A DNA stretch of 14,217 nt from an uncultured Porphyromonadaceae bacterium (GTDB lineage Bacteria > Bacteroidota > Bacteroidia > Bacteroidales > Muribaculaceae): NCBI GenBank assembly GCA_900548875.1, contig URMA01000078.1, forward strand, positions 1 through 14,217, in the 5' to 3' direction. The notes under the pieces were generated by a model. It made no database searches. It was given only the letters and a program-made list of their open reading frames with translations, and was not told the DNA's origin. Below, piece after piece: positions 1 to 7,693 of the stretch. Position 1 is the stretch's first letter, and each line of letters begins with the position of its first letter. The position numbers were made by a program, and so were the translations under genes.

Positions 1-918
1 CACCAGTGAGGCCGTTTCAGGTGTCCGAGCCACCAGCAGTTCGCGCAGGTGGGAAGCCAATCCGTTGATAAACAACCGGGAATCAAAACCATGGTCGCGC
101 ACTTCCTTATAAAGCAAGAGCGACTGCTCCACATTCCCCTGCAAGAAACAGTCGACCAGACGGAAATAATAGTCATAGTCCAGCAGGTTCAGGTTGTCGA
201 TGGTAGCCTGATAGGTTACATTTCCACGCGAAGCCGCCACTACCTGGTCGAAGATCGACAGGGCATCGCGCATCGCGCCGTCGGCCTTCTGTGCAATCAC
301 GTTGAGAGCGGCCGGTTCAGCCGTATATCCCTCCTCGTGTGCGATATATTGCAGCTGTTCGACAATATCAGCCACCGTGATGCTCTGGAAGTCATATTTC
401 TGGCAGCGGGACAAAATAGTAGGCAGAATTTTCTGCTTTTCAGTCGTGGCAAGGATAAAAATCACATAGCTTGGCGGCTCTTCCAATGTCTTCAGAAAAG
501 CATTGAAAGCCTGCACCGAAAGCATGTGCACCTCATCGATGATAAACACACGATATTTTCCGGAAATAGGAGGAATACGGACCTGCTCGGTCAGATCGCG
601 GATATCGTCGACAGAGTTGTTGGAAGCGGCATCCAGCTCCACAATGTTCAGCGAACGCTGTTCGTTGAAAGCCCTGCACGATTCGCACTGATTACATGGC
701 TCGCCGTCGGCACCCAGATTTTCACAGTTGATAGCCTTCGCAAAAATACGCGCCGTAGTCGTCTTCCCCACACCCCGCTGTCCGCAAAACAGATATGACT
801 GGGCAAGCCTGCCCGTCAACACTGCATTTTTCAGCGTATTTGCCAGAGCATGCTGTCCGACAATCGTTTTAAACGACGAAGGGCGGTATTTCCGAGCCGA
901 TACAATATATTTTTCCAT
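1..918 (-). CDS. dnaX: DNA polymerase III gamma/tau subunit, N-terminal part (runs off window)
   Basis: This is the ATPase subunit of the replicative clamp loader, which loads the beta sliding clamp onto primed DNA. The minus strand reads 306 codons from ATG (MEKYIVSARKYRP) without a stop to the window edge. Seen: Walker A GQRGVGKTT at about residues 46-54; a zinc-binding set C65, C75, C78, C81; Walker B with DEVHML at 128-133; a sensor-1 type ATTE; and the clamp-loader SRC motif in LSRCQ. This is the gamma-type AAA+ core plus part of domain III. The C-terminal tau region lies outside the window, so any programmed frameshift cannot be assessed. The family assignment is essentially certain. 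The gene diverges from the outer-membrane protein at 1175 and is transcribed away from the candidate origin at about 11.5-12 kb. Confidence 0.96.
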   Translation of the reverse strand, partial: MEKYIVSARKYRPSSFKTIVGQHALANTLKNAVLTGRLAQSYLFCGQRGVGKTTTARIFAKAINCENLGADGEPCNQCESCRAFNEQRSLNIVELDAASNNSVDDIRDLTEQVRIPPISGKYRVFIIDEVHMLSVQAFNAFLKTLEEPPSYVIFILATTEKQKILPTILSRCQKYDFQSITVADIVEQLQYIAHEEGYTAEPAALNVIAQKADGAMRDALSIFDQVVAASRGNVTYQATIDNLNLLDYDYYFRLVDCFLQGNVEQSLLLYKEVRDHGFDSRLFINGLASHLRELLVARTPETASLV

Positions 919-1048
919 CCTATTCTTATTTTATTTCCGTAAGTGACAGAAATTTCTTATTTTTACAAATAACGTGAAAGACGAGTGCAAAGGCCAGCGA
1001 AAACGCAGTTTTCAGCTAAGACTATGCTGAACCACATCCTATCTTTTA

Positions 1049-1056
1049 CAAAGATA
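1049..1056 (-). promoter_or_regulatory. Candidate -7 promoter element for dnaX
   Basis: The minus strand reads TATCTTTG, a perfect match to the Bacteroidetes -7 consensus TAnnTTTG. A possible -33 TTG lies about 23 bases upstream, which is slightly long. The inferred start near 1045 would give dnaX a leader of about 127 bases. That leader contains a small hairpin at 996-1017: arms GAAAAC and GTTTTC around GCA, extended by AGC/GCT with one bulged base. No known riboswitch was recognised. Confidence 0.45.
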
Positions 1057-1174
1057 ACGAATTTATGCAACTTTATAAACAACATAGAGGAAGATATTAA
1101 ATATGAATTATCACACTACACTGTTTAAACTTCCCAATCATGTTAATGCCGTATGTTTTTATATAAAAACAACC

Positions 1175-3505
1175 ATGAAACTGAAAAATTTAATGAGACC
1201 TCTCATGACATTGTGTCTGACACTTGTAGTCCTCACAGGTTTTGCACAAGAATTCAAGATTTCCGGAAATGTTCTTGATGTAGAAAACGGTAATTGTCTA
1301 AGCTATGTCAGTGTCATGTTATCAAAAGACAATTGCATCATAGATCAAACTCAAACAGACACCAAAGGACTATTCATATTCAACAATCTGGAAAGCGGTG
1401 ACTATACTTTGAAATTCAGCTTTCTCGGATATATCGATACATCTGTTTCGATAGTGGGACTTAGCGGTAATTATGAAGCAAAAGATGTGGGAATGAATCC
1501 TGCATCATATCAATTGGACGAAGTTGCAGTCAACGCCCAAATGATAAATCAGGGAATTGACCGAATGACATATTTTCCTACACAAAGAGTGCGTGAATCC
1601 AGCCAAGACGCTTTGGATGTAATTAGACTGCTCAATATGCCCGGCATTAAGTTTGACATTGTAAACCATTCTTTTTCTTCCCTTAACAATGGATCCATAC
1701 AAATACGCATTGACGGTGTGATTTCCACTCAAAAAGATTTGATAGCCTTACAGCCGCAGGATATCGCCCGAATTGAATATGTGAACAATCCCGGTATTAT
1801 GTACGGTGAGGGACTTTCAGCCGTCATCCTTGTAAAAACTCATAATAATTTTATAGGTATTCAAAGCGGTGTACGCATTTCTCATGCGCTCACAACGCCA
1901 TTAGGCAGAGGATATGCATACATCAATCTTGTAAAACCTTACGACCGCTTTTCTTTCAAACTTTCAGGGAACTACAATCAAGCCGACGGTAACTATACTT
2001 TGGGCACAAAAGACCTAAATTATCCACAAAGCATCCTTCATCTTGAAAATCATGGAGAAAACTATCGCAACCGCAAATACTCACCATCGGCACAGTTTGA
2101 CTATACCCATTCATTTACAGAGCTCAACTTTCTCAACATTAGTTTGAAATACTCATCAAACACGAACAATCCGACCGACATAAAGTCAAACACCCTTACT
2201 GACGAAAAACAGTTCTACACGGAACAGACAAATACGAAAGATGTTGAACACAACACATCGCTCGACATCTATTATTCGAACACGTTCGCAAACGGAAGCA
2301 AGATTGACGCAAATATTACGGGCACTTATATTGGAACTGACTATTCTGATTTCTATTCAAAAAAATATCTGACCGACGGCTATTCTGATTACAATTACAG
2401 CTACCTTGCCGACGGCCGCCATGGTTCTGTCATCGGAGAATTGAAATACAACATGCCTATTTTTAAAAAGCATTATCTCACGTTTGGCACACGCAACAGC
2501 TATTCTGTAACTCATAACGACTATATCATTGAATATCTGACGACTCCTTCCTATATGGATGTTTTCTCAACATACAATTATGCAGAATTTTCCGGCAGTA
2601 TCACTAAACTGAATTATTCAATAGGTGGAGGTTTGTCTTATACTAACCGCAAAGACAATTCGCAAAACAGACATTATCTGTTCTTCCGTCCTAAACTTAC
2701 ATTGCAAATTCCTTTTTCAAAACAGTGGTCATTGCAGTATTATCTCAGCATAGTTCCCAATGAACCCGTTTTATCACTACTGTCAAATGTTGAACGCCCT
2801 ATGTCGGAATATGAGATAAAAATAGGTAATCCTGCTCTCAAACCATATCAGGCATATACCAACCGCCTCACATTAAGTTATATGAAAAACAACACATATT
2901 GTGCATTGAACGGTTATGTGCAATATAATGTCAATCCTATCTTTCAAAGCATCAGCTATGATGATGTGAATCGACGGTTTGTCTACAATTCTAAAAACGA
3001 AGGCCATTATTTACATGTGCAGACACAGTTGTATGCCAGCCAGAAACTGTTCAGCGAAAAACTGTCTATTGCCGCATACGGATTGATGAACCATTACGAA
3101 AACCATGCGACTGCATATCAAAACAAATATACGGCATTTTTGTATGGTGGTTCATTAAGCTATAATGAAAAGAAATGGGGAATCGCAGCCAGTTATCTGT
3201 CACCGGTCAGTTACCTTTTTGACGAAGTAAAAACAACACAAAATGCCAACATTCAACTTTCAGGGTATTATAAAATAAACAAACTCCAGATAGCTTTAGC
3301 TATAAACAATCCTTTCAGAACACATGCTTATTCTCAAAAAGAAGAACTGATTAGCCAGTTTATACAATCGACTTCTACAAGTTACGCCAATTATAACAAC
3401 AACTTTGTAAATCTAACTATAAGTTACATCTTTAACAAAGGCAAGGACAAGACACATCGCCGAATTCTTCAAAATTCAGATACCGATTCCGGTGTAATGA
3501 AATAA
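1175..3505 (+). CDS. Outer-membrane beta-barrel protein, TonB-receptor-like, with CarboxypepD_reg domain
   Basis: Predicted outer-membrane protein of 776 residues. The frame is open from 1103, but the ATG at 1175 is chosen because it begins a clear signal peptide (MKLKNLMRP, a hydrophobic stretch, then FAQ and the mature end); the extra 24 residues do not look like a secretion signal. Domains in order: a carboxypeptidase-regulatory-like beta sandwich (about 26-110, ISGNVLD, GLFIFNNLESGDY); a plug-like segment (about 120-215, DVIRLLNMPGI, RIDGV, IARIEYVNNPG); then a long region of alternating aromatic strands typical of the OMP_b-brl_3 / TonB-dependent receptor barrel. A short polar tail (DTDSGVMK) follows the last strand. 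No SusD partner or transport gene is adjacent, so the substrate is unknown. The + strand coding sequence is A/C-rich (7 G versus 19 C in 2161-2220), unlike nadA and leuS. Family is well supported; function is open. Confidence 0.85.
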   Translation: MKLKNLMRPLMTLCLTLVVLTGFAQEFKISGNVLDVENGNCLSYVSVMLSKDNCIIDQTQTDTKGLFIFNNLESGDYTLKFSFLGYIDTSVSIVGLSGNYEAKDVGMNPASYQLDEVAVNAQMINQGIDRMTYFPTQRVRESSQDALDVIRLLNMPGIKFDIVNHSFSSLNNGSIQIRIDGVISTQKDLIALQPQDIARIEYVNNPGIMYGEGLSAVILVKTHNNFIGIQSGVRISHALTTPLGRGYAYINLVKPYDRFSFKLSGNYNQADGNYTLGTKDLNYPQSILHLENHGENYRNRKYSPSAQFDYTHSFTELNFLNISLKYSSNTNNPTDIKSNTLTDEKQFYTEQTNTKDVEHNTSLDIYYSNTFANGSKIDANITGTYIGTDYSDFYSKKYLTDGYSDYNYSYLADGRHGSVIGELKYNMPIFKKHYLTFGTRNSYSVTHNDYIIEYLTTPSYMDVFSTYNYAEFSGSITKLNYSIGGGLSYTNRKDNSQNRHYLFFRPKLTLQIPFSKQWSLQYYLSIVPNEPVLSLLSNVERPMSEYEIKIGNPALKPYQAYTNRLTLSYMKNNTYCALNGYVQYNVNPIFQSISYDDVNRRFVYNSKNEGHYLHVQTQLYASQKLFSEKLSIAAYGLMNHYENHATAYQNKYTAFLYGGSLSYNEKKWGIAASYLSPVSYLFDEVKTTQNANIQLSGYYKINKLQIALAINNPFRTHAYSQKEELISQFIQSTSTSYANYNNNFVNLTISYIFNKGKDKTHRRILQNSDTDSGVMK

Positions 3506-3531
3506 ATACGGCTTAACATTCGTGTACTTTT

Positions 3532-3560
3532 ATTTTCCTGTATTTACGCAATACAGAAAA
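3532..3560 (+). terminator. Weak hairpin downstream of the outer-membrane protein gene
   Basis: Arms CTGTATT (3538-3544) and AATACAG (3550-3556) enclose a 5-base loop. Flanking ATTTT and AAAAT can extend the stem past one bulged C. The stem lies 33 bases after the stop codon but has no clean U-tract behind it, so termination here is only plausible. Confidence 0.35.
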
Positions 3561-3603
3561 TATCTTTTGTCCCCGAAAATGCCGTTTAATTAAAACTAAT
3601 TAC

Positions 3604-3611
3604 TACATTTG
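3604..3611 (+). promoter_or_regulatory. -7 promoter element for the DUF4294 gene
   Basis: TACATTTG matches TAnnTTTG perfectly. The expected transcription start near 3615 leaves a leader of about 23 bases before the TTG at 3638. The -33 element is not clear; the best candidate is GTTTAAT, which sits slightly close. The element lies downstream of the preceding gene's stop, so it probably gives this gene its own transcript. Confidence 0.55.
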
Positions 3612-3637
3612 CGATGTTGTAACAACTGATTTGTATT

Positions 3638-4258
3638 TTGAAATATCTGCTTTCTATAATGTTTCTGTTGGCGGCATTTTTTGCCGCCGGTGCCGAAGAA
3701 ACGGTTCCCGGCCTTCCTTCGGTTCAAAACAAAGTGTATAAAGGTTTCTATTATTTCCAGACAGAAGAAAGCGACAGCACATTGATGCTGGTAATGAATC
3801 CCATCACCGTATTTCCCCCGGAACGGTTCAAAAACAAAAAGGAGGAAAAATTCTACTGGCGCACTGTCCGCGACGTGAAAAAGGCGCTCCCTTATGCAAA
3901 ACTTATCATGGCTACCCTGATTGAAACTTATGAATATATAGAAACTCTTCCGACAAAAGAGGAAAGGGAAGCACACTTGAAACGCATGGAACATGACGTA
4001 TTCGAGCAGTACAAGCCCCAGCTGAAACGCTTCAGCAGCAGGCAGGCCCGAATTCTTGTAAAACTGATATACAGGGAAACCAACCAACCATCCTACGACA
4101 TCATCAAAGCCTTCCTCGGCGGATTCCGTGCCACGTTCTGGCAAATGTTCGGCAGCATGTTCGGCGTCAGCCTGAAAGCCGACTGGAATCCACAAAAAGA
4201 CAAAAATGACGCCATCATTGACCGTATCAGCACCCTTGTAGAACAAGGGGCACTCTAA
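3638..4258 (+). CDS. DUF4294 family protein, predicted exported
   Basis: A 206-residue protein of unknown function, recognised as DUF4294 by its conserved block: FYWRTVRDVKKALPYAK, then ETYEYIETLPTKEER, then a basic helix with QARILVKLIYRETN, SYDIIKAFLGGFRATFWQ and a final DRISTLVEQGAL. This family is common in Bacteroidetes and, to my knowledge, uncharacterised. The start is TTG: the frame is closed by a stop at 3620-3622, TTG at 3638 gives a leader peptide (KYLLSIMFLLAAFFAAGA, possible cut before E20), and a promoter element lies just upstream. The next internal ATG (3659) would lose the charged n-region. The gene is convergent with the TPR-HTH regulator, and its neighbours do not suggest a pathway. 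Confidence 0.82.
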   Translation: MKYLLSIMFLLAAFFAAGAEETVPGLPSVQNKVYKGFYYFQTEESDSTLMLVMNPITVFPPERFKNKKEEKFYWRTVRDVKKALPYAKLIMATLIETYEYIETLPTKEEREAHLKRMEHDVFEQYKPQLKRFSSRQARILVKLIYRETNQPSYDIIKAFLGGFRATFWQMFGSMFGVSLKADWNPQKDKNDAIIDRISTLVEQGAL

Positions 4259-4455
4259 CGAATTTCCCACATAACTTGTCAACAATTTGCCGACTTTACA
4301 GCGAAGCCTGCACGCTTTCCTCCACTCTATATTTTCACATTATAGACAATCCATCAACAGGCTATCATCAGTTTATCAACATTTTTAATACTGATAAACA
4401 AGTATTTAACAGAATTACCAACATTGTCAACAACTTTGTTGACAACCCTGAACAA
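4259..4455. repeat. Convergent spacer with TTRTCAACA boxes and a perfect inverted repeat
   Basis: This AT-rich spacer lies between two convergent genes. It holds TTGTCAACA at 4276-4284, TTATCAACA at 4373-4381, and a perfect inverted repeat with 10-base arms TTGTCAACAA (4424-4433) and TTGTTGACAA (4436-4445) separated by CT. The same nonamers recur in the spacers at 10.3-11.9 kb. The inverted repeat could fold as a two-way terminator, but neither side has a U-run, so its role is unclear. No gene is visible here. Confidence 0.5.
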
Positions 4456-6180
4456 TCAGAATTCCCGAATATAATCGTCGAGAAGAACATTTTTCGAAAG
4501 TCCCATTTTTTTACGCATACGGTAGCGGGCAATGATTATCGTCTGAGGTTGGACCGACAGCATTTGTGCTATATGCTTGTTGCTGATGTTCATCTTGCAA
4601 TAGGCACACAATCGCAATTCGTTTTCCGTCAGATTCGGGTGCCGTTCCTTCAGTTTCGTGAAAAACGAAGGATGCACTTCCTCAAAATGCATCTTGAATT
4701 TTTCCCAATTGTTTTCTTCCGACAGAATATCATTCATCATATTCTTGATATGGCTGACCGTACGGGTATCAATATTCCCTTCATCCTGCTCTGTTTCCAA
4801 ATAAGAGATAATATCCGACATTTTCTCGTTCTTTGCCATCGAAAGTAGTTGAGAACTCGACAACTCACGGTTTTTCGTATCCACTTTCGTTATTTCATCG
4901 AATATTTTCATTTCCAGTTCCTTCTTCTCCAGTTCACGCAACTTTTTCTCCGAACGCACCTTTTTCCGAAGCAGATTGATAGCAATCATCGACATTATCA
5001 GCAATAACACCAGCGAAACGCTGCCTATCCACAATATCGTTTTCAGCTGCGACTTTTCCATCGCCAGTTCCCTAAGTTGGTATTCCTGACTCACAATGGC
5101 CAACTTCACCTTTCCTTTCAAAATACTGGAGCTCACCTGGCTTCCATGAATGGAATCGCTGTATTCACTTGCCCGGATTTTCATTTCATACGCCTCTTTC
5201 CAACGCTTTTCCTGGCCGTAAATCCGCGACAACAGCTCGCACACTTCGCCTTTCTGTCCAAACTTAAGTAAATTCGTGTTCGACTGCACATACAATTCCT
5301 CCGCCAAAACCTGTGCACTGTCGACCATGCCGTTATCAAAAAACCAGAAAGCCTTATTCTTGACAGCACTCATCCGGCATTGCCAGTCATGGGCAGCTTC
5401 AGCTGTTTTAATGGCATTGTCAATCCAGTTTTTCTGTTCCTTCGCATCGTCAAGCAACCGTGAATAGGAAAGCATGCAATAGGATTTGATATCCAACCTT
5501 CCGTCTTTTGGAAAATTGTCGATGACATTTTTCAGCAATTCCTTGGCCTTGTCTTTTTTTCCGGTCTGTTCATAAATATACGCCACCTGTTGCTGGGCCA
5601 ACAACAACATATCATCCTGATGGCTTTCTTGAAACCACGAGCGAGCTTTCTCGATATACTTCAAAGCCTCCTGATAATCGTCAATAAAAAGGTAAATCAA
5701 CCCGGTATTGCCGTCGCACAGAGCTTTCATTTCCCAGTCACCCACAGAGGCAAAATATTCCGACAGACGACAACAGAGAGTATAGGCTTCAAAATAAAGC
5801 CCCTTATTCAGCAACAGATTGCTCTTCAAAGCCAGCAACCGGTGATAGTCGTAAGCATAAGCTACCGTATCTACGATTCCGACAGCTTTATCGACCAAAG
5901 CAAGTGCCCGCTCGATGTTCTGTTTTCCGGATATCTCAGCGTCCCAGTAGATGGCCCTCGCTTTCATCGGCTTCTTTCCCGTAGAATCAGCCAGGCTGTA
6001 CATGGCCGAAACCAATTTCCGCAGTTCGGCAGTATTCATATTATTTTTATTCCGGTAGAATTCAATTTTCTCGTTAAGCCTGTCAAAATCGGGCTCAATG
6101 GATTTCCACATATAGGTGGAAGCCGACAAATCAATTCCTGCCAGCAAAAGAACCACTATTAAAGCAAAATACCTCTTCAT
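4456..6180 (-). CDS. Membrane-anchored TPR-repeat regulator with C-terminal LuxR-type HTH
   Basis: Predicted inner-membrane one-component regulator of 574 residues. The open frame extends to 6258, but the ATG at 6180 starts a signal peptide (MKRYFALIVVLLLAGIDLSAS), and a -7 element lies immediately upstream. Seen in order: a periplasmic helical region of degenerate TPR repeats (about 30-370, for example GNTGLIYLFIDDYQEALKYI and VAYIYEQTGKKDKAKELL); one transmembrane helix (381-404, TILWIGSVSLVLLLIMSMIA); a charged coiled coil (about 405-450); and a cytoplasmic DNA-binding end (about 490-565) with NWEKFKMHFEEVHPSFF, LTENELRLCAYC, NISNKHIAQMLSV and ARYRMRKKMGL. That end is the usual signature of Bacteroidales TPR-HTH proteins. 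There is no kinase or receiver domain, so signalling is presumably direct. The gene diverges from three T9SS cargo genes, which makes those genes its likely targets (inference). Confidence 0.87.
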   Translation of the reverse strand: MKRYFALIVVLLLAGIDLSASTYMWKSIEPDFDRLNEKIEFYRNKNNMNTAELRKLVSAMYSLADSTGKKPMKARAIYWDAEISGKQNIERALALVDKAVGIVDTVAYAYDYHRLLALKSNLLLNKGLYFEAYTLCCRLSEYFASVGDWEMKALCDGNTGLIYLFIDDYQEALKYIEKARSWFQESHQDDMLLLAQQQVAYIYEQTGKKDKAKELLKNVIDNFPKDGRLDIKSYCMLSYSRLLDDAKEQKNWIDNAIKTAEAAHDWQCRMSAVKNKAFWFFDNGMVDSAQVLAEELYVQSNTNLLKFGQKGEVCELLSRIYGQEKRWKEAYEMKIRASEYSDSIHGSQVSSSILKGKVKLAIVSQEYQLRELAMEKSQLKTILWIGSVSLVLLLIMSMIAINLLRKKVRSEKKLRELEKKELEMKIFDEITKVDTKNRELSSSQLLSMAKNEKMSDIISYLETEQDEGNIDTRTVSHIKNMMNDILSEENNWEKFKMHFEEVHPSFFTKLKERHPNLTENELRLCAYCKMNISNKHIAQMLSVQPQTIIIARYRMRKKMGLSKNVLLDDYIREF

Positions 6181-6186
6181 AACATA

Positions 6187-6194
6187 CAAAAATA
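6187..6194 (-). promoter_or_regulatory. Candidate -7 promoter element for the TPR-HTH regulator
   Basis: The minus strand reads TATTTTTG, matching TAnnTTTG. It sits only 6 bases from the ATG at 6180, so the transcript would be leaderless or nearly so. No TTTG is present at the -33 position; the palindrome at 6212-6226 occupies that place instead. Confidence 0.4.
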
Positions 6195-6211
6195 GCATTT
6201 TTTCTACTTGT

Positions 6212-6226
6212 ATATACATTGTATAT
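6212..6226. promoter_or_regulatory. Perfect 15-bp palindrome in the divergent promoter region (candidate operator)
   Basis: Arms ATATACA (6212-6218) and TGTATAT (6220-6226) surround a single T. The palindrome lies between the divergent TPR-HTH regulator (start 6180) and the first T9SS cargo gene (start 6313), about 17 bases upstream of the regulator's -7 element. Dimeric HTH proteins commonly bind symmetric sites, so this is a reasonable operator for the regulator itself, but AT-only symmetry of this size can arise by chance. No convincing TAnnTTTG was found on the + strand for the cargo genes; the best is TAAAATTG with one mismatch. Confidence 0.4.
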
Positions 6227-6312
6227 GCCATTTTTTTCACTTTTGAAATACAAATCACTAAAATTGCAACAAATAATCACAATTTTCATCGTTCCACTTA
6301 AAAATAAAAAGT

Positions 6313-7680
6313 ATGGTAAAGAAAAAAATTGCAACAGTTTTATTGTCGCTAAGTAGCTTGACAGCCTTTTCAGGCAACAATCTCCCTACTGTTTCCGAAG
6401 TAAAACTATCGACACCGACGGTAGAAACTTTAGAAGAGACTACCGGTTCTGATGCCCAATATGCTTATCCGGTTGCATTAAGCTGTATTGGAACACTTGA
6501 TGAAAATCTGAACCCCGTGTGCAACTATCTTTCCTTCAACCGCCTTATTAATAAAAATTACTTTATATGGGCGCCGAAAGATAAAGAAATCATTTATGCC
6601 GATAAAACCACAAATGGTCCGACGGCATGGAACTGGTCAGCACCGGGAGCGCAAATCGGCGTTACGACGCAAAACGCCAGTATGACCTACAATGAATTAG
6701 GACACTACGAATTTCCCACACTGACTGCCACAACAGCCAACGGCACAAGCAGCTATACGGCTGAAGGGGAATTGCTTGTCAGCGGAAAAGCAGAAATAAC
6801 CACGGCCAACTGCCGCAAATGGGGCGAAACCTACATGGTAGGACGTCTGCCTCTGAAAGGTGCTGACAACTCGGACGCAGGAAATCTCGGAGGAACCAAC
6901 AGCGCGGGAATGACCGGCTACGGCAACTTTTTCATGACGGCCCACGCCAATGCCCACATGACAGGCGTCAACGTATATCTTGCCTATAAACCTACTAAAT
7001 ATAAAGAAGGGGCAGAACTGCTTCTACGTGTATGGTATCCGCTGGAGGATGAAAGCGGAATGAACTTTACGGGACTTCCCATTGAAGTTGTTACCCTTCC
7101 ATTCAGTGAAATCAGAGATGCCAAAGAGGGGGAACTCCCTGTGAAAGATGCAGCCGTGGCTGAATTCGTATTTGAAAAGCCTCTGCAAATCTGGGACAAG
7201 CCCATGTTTTTTGTCACAGTGGAAGGTTTCAGCGATGATCCGTCAACAGAGGATTTCTGCATGCTAACGGAAGTAATGGGCCAAACGATTCCGACAGAAC
7301 AAATGTCAAACATTTTTGCCCATAACTCTTTTGTCAACTACATGAACAGCGGATACACCTTGCCAATCAACTATTTCGGTGCAGCTCCAGGAGCTTCTTT
7401 CATGATTTGCCCGATTATCGACAACCAGGACGGCGACTCAGGAGTAATAGAAAACACCATCGAAAGCAGCAAAACATCCGTATCTGTATCAAACGGCTGC
7501 GTAACGGTGAAAAATCCGAAAGCAACATCGTTCAATGTCGTCAACATAGCCGGAACGACAGTCGCATCAAAATCATCGAACGACGGGATTGCTGAATTCA
7601 GCCTCACAAAAGGCATCTATATCATTCAGGTAATGAAGAAGAATCAACAGATTGATGTTAACAAAATAATGGTCAAATAA
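6313..7680 (+). CDS. Secreted protein with PKD-like domain and T9SS C-terminal sorting domain
   Basis: A 455-residue predicted surface or secreted protein. The N-terminus (MVKKKIATVLLSLSSLTAFSG) is a Sec signal. Residues about 93-158 resemble a PKD-type beta sandwich (TNGPTAWNWSAPGA, ASMTYNELGHYEFPTLTATTANGTSSY). The middle (about 165-370) has a glycine-rich GNLGGTNSAGMTGYGNFF stretch and strand-rich segments such as LLLRVWYPL and PMFFVTVEGF; I do not recognise this domain. The last 70 or so residues, with FNVVNIAGTTV, FSLTKGIYIIQV and terminal KIMVK, fit the type A sorting domain that T9SS reads before export across the outer membrane. It is first of three cargo genes, 13 bases ahead of the next, so co-transcription is likely. 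No catalytic motif is visible; adhesion or scaffold roles are possible but unproven. Confidence 0.78.
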   Translation: MVKKKIATVLLSLSSLTAFSGNNLPTVSEVKLSTPTVETLEETTGSDAQYAYPVALSCIGTLDENLNPVCNYLSFNRLINKNYFIWAPKDKEIIYADKTTNGPTAWNWSAPGAQIGVTTQNASMTYNELGHYEFPTLTATTANGTSSYTAEGELLVSGKAEITTANCRKWGETYMVGRLPLKGADNSDAGNLGGTNSAGMTGYGNFFMTAHANAHMTGVNVYLAYKPTKYKEGAELLLRVWYPLEDESGMNFTGLPIEVVTLPFSEIRDAKEGELPVKDAAVAEFVFEKPLQIWDKPMFFVTVEGFSDDPSTEDFCMLTEVMGQTIPTEQMSNIFAHNSFVNYMNSGYTLPINYFGAAPGASFMICPIIDNQDGDSGVIENTIESSKTSVSVSNGCVTVKNPKATSFNVVNIAGTTVASKSSNDGIAEFSLTKGIYIIQVMKKNQQIDVNKIMVK

Positions 7681-7693
7681 AAAATCAAGTATT

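Noticed and set aside
49..798. 249-codon + strand open frame
   Set aside because: It lies antisense to dnaX, whose Walker and zinc motifs are clear on the other strand.
1103..1174. 24-codon N-terminal extension of the outer-membrane protein
   Set aside because: It would place the signal peptide internally; the ATG at 1175 gives a normal Sec signal.
3596..4285. 229-codon - strand open frame
   Set aside because: It is antisense to DUF4294, which has recognisable conserved blocks and a promoter.
4259..4455. Second origin candidate from TTRTCAACA boxes
   Set aside because: The genes around it converge rather than diverge and no skew change was seen there; kept only as a repeat region.
4276..4848. 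190-codon + strand open frame
   Set aside because: It overlaps the HTH end of the TPR regulator in antisense, and its product shows no domain.
6181..6258. 26-codon N-terminal extension of the TPR regulator
   Set aside because: The signal peptide begins at ATG 6180, and the extension covers the -7 element and the palindrome.
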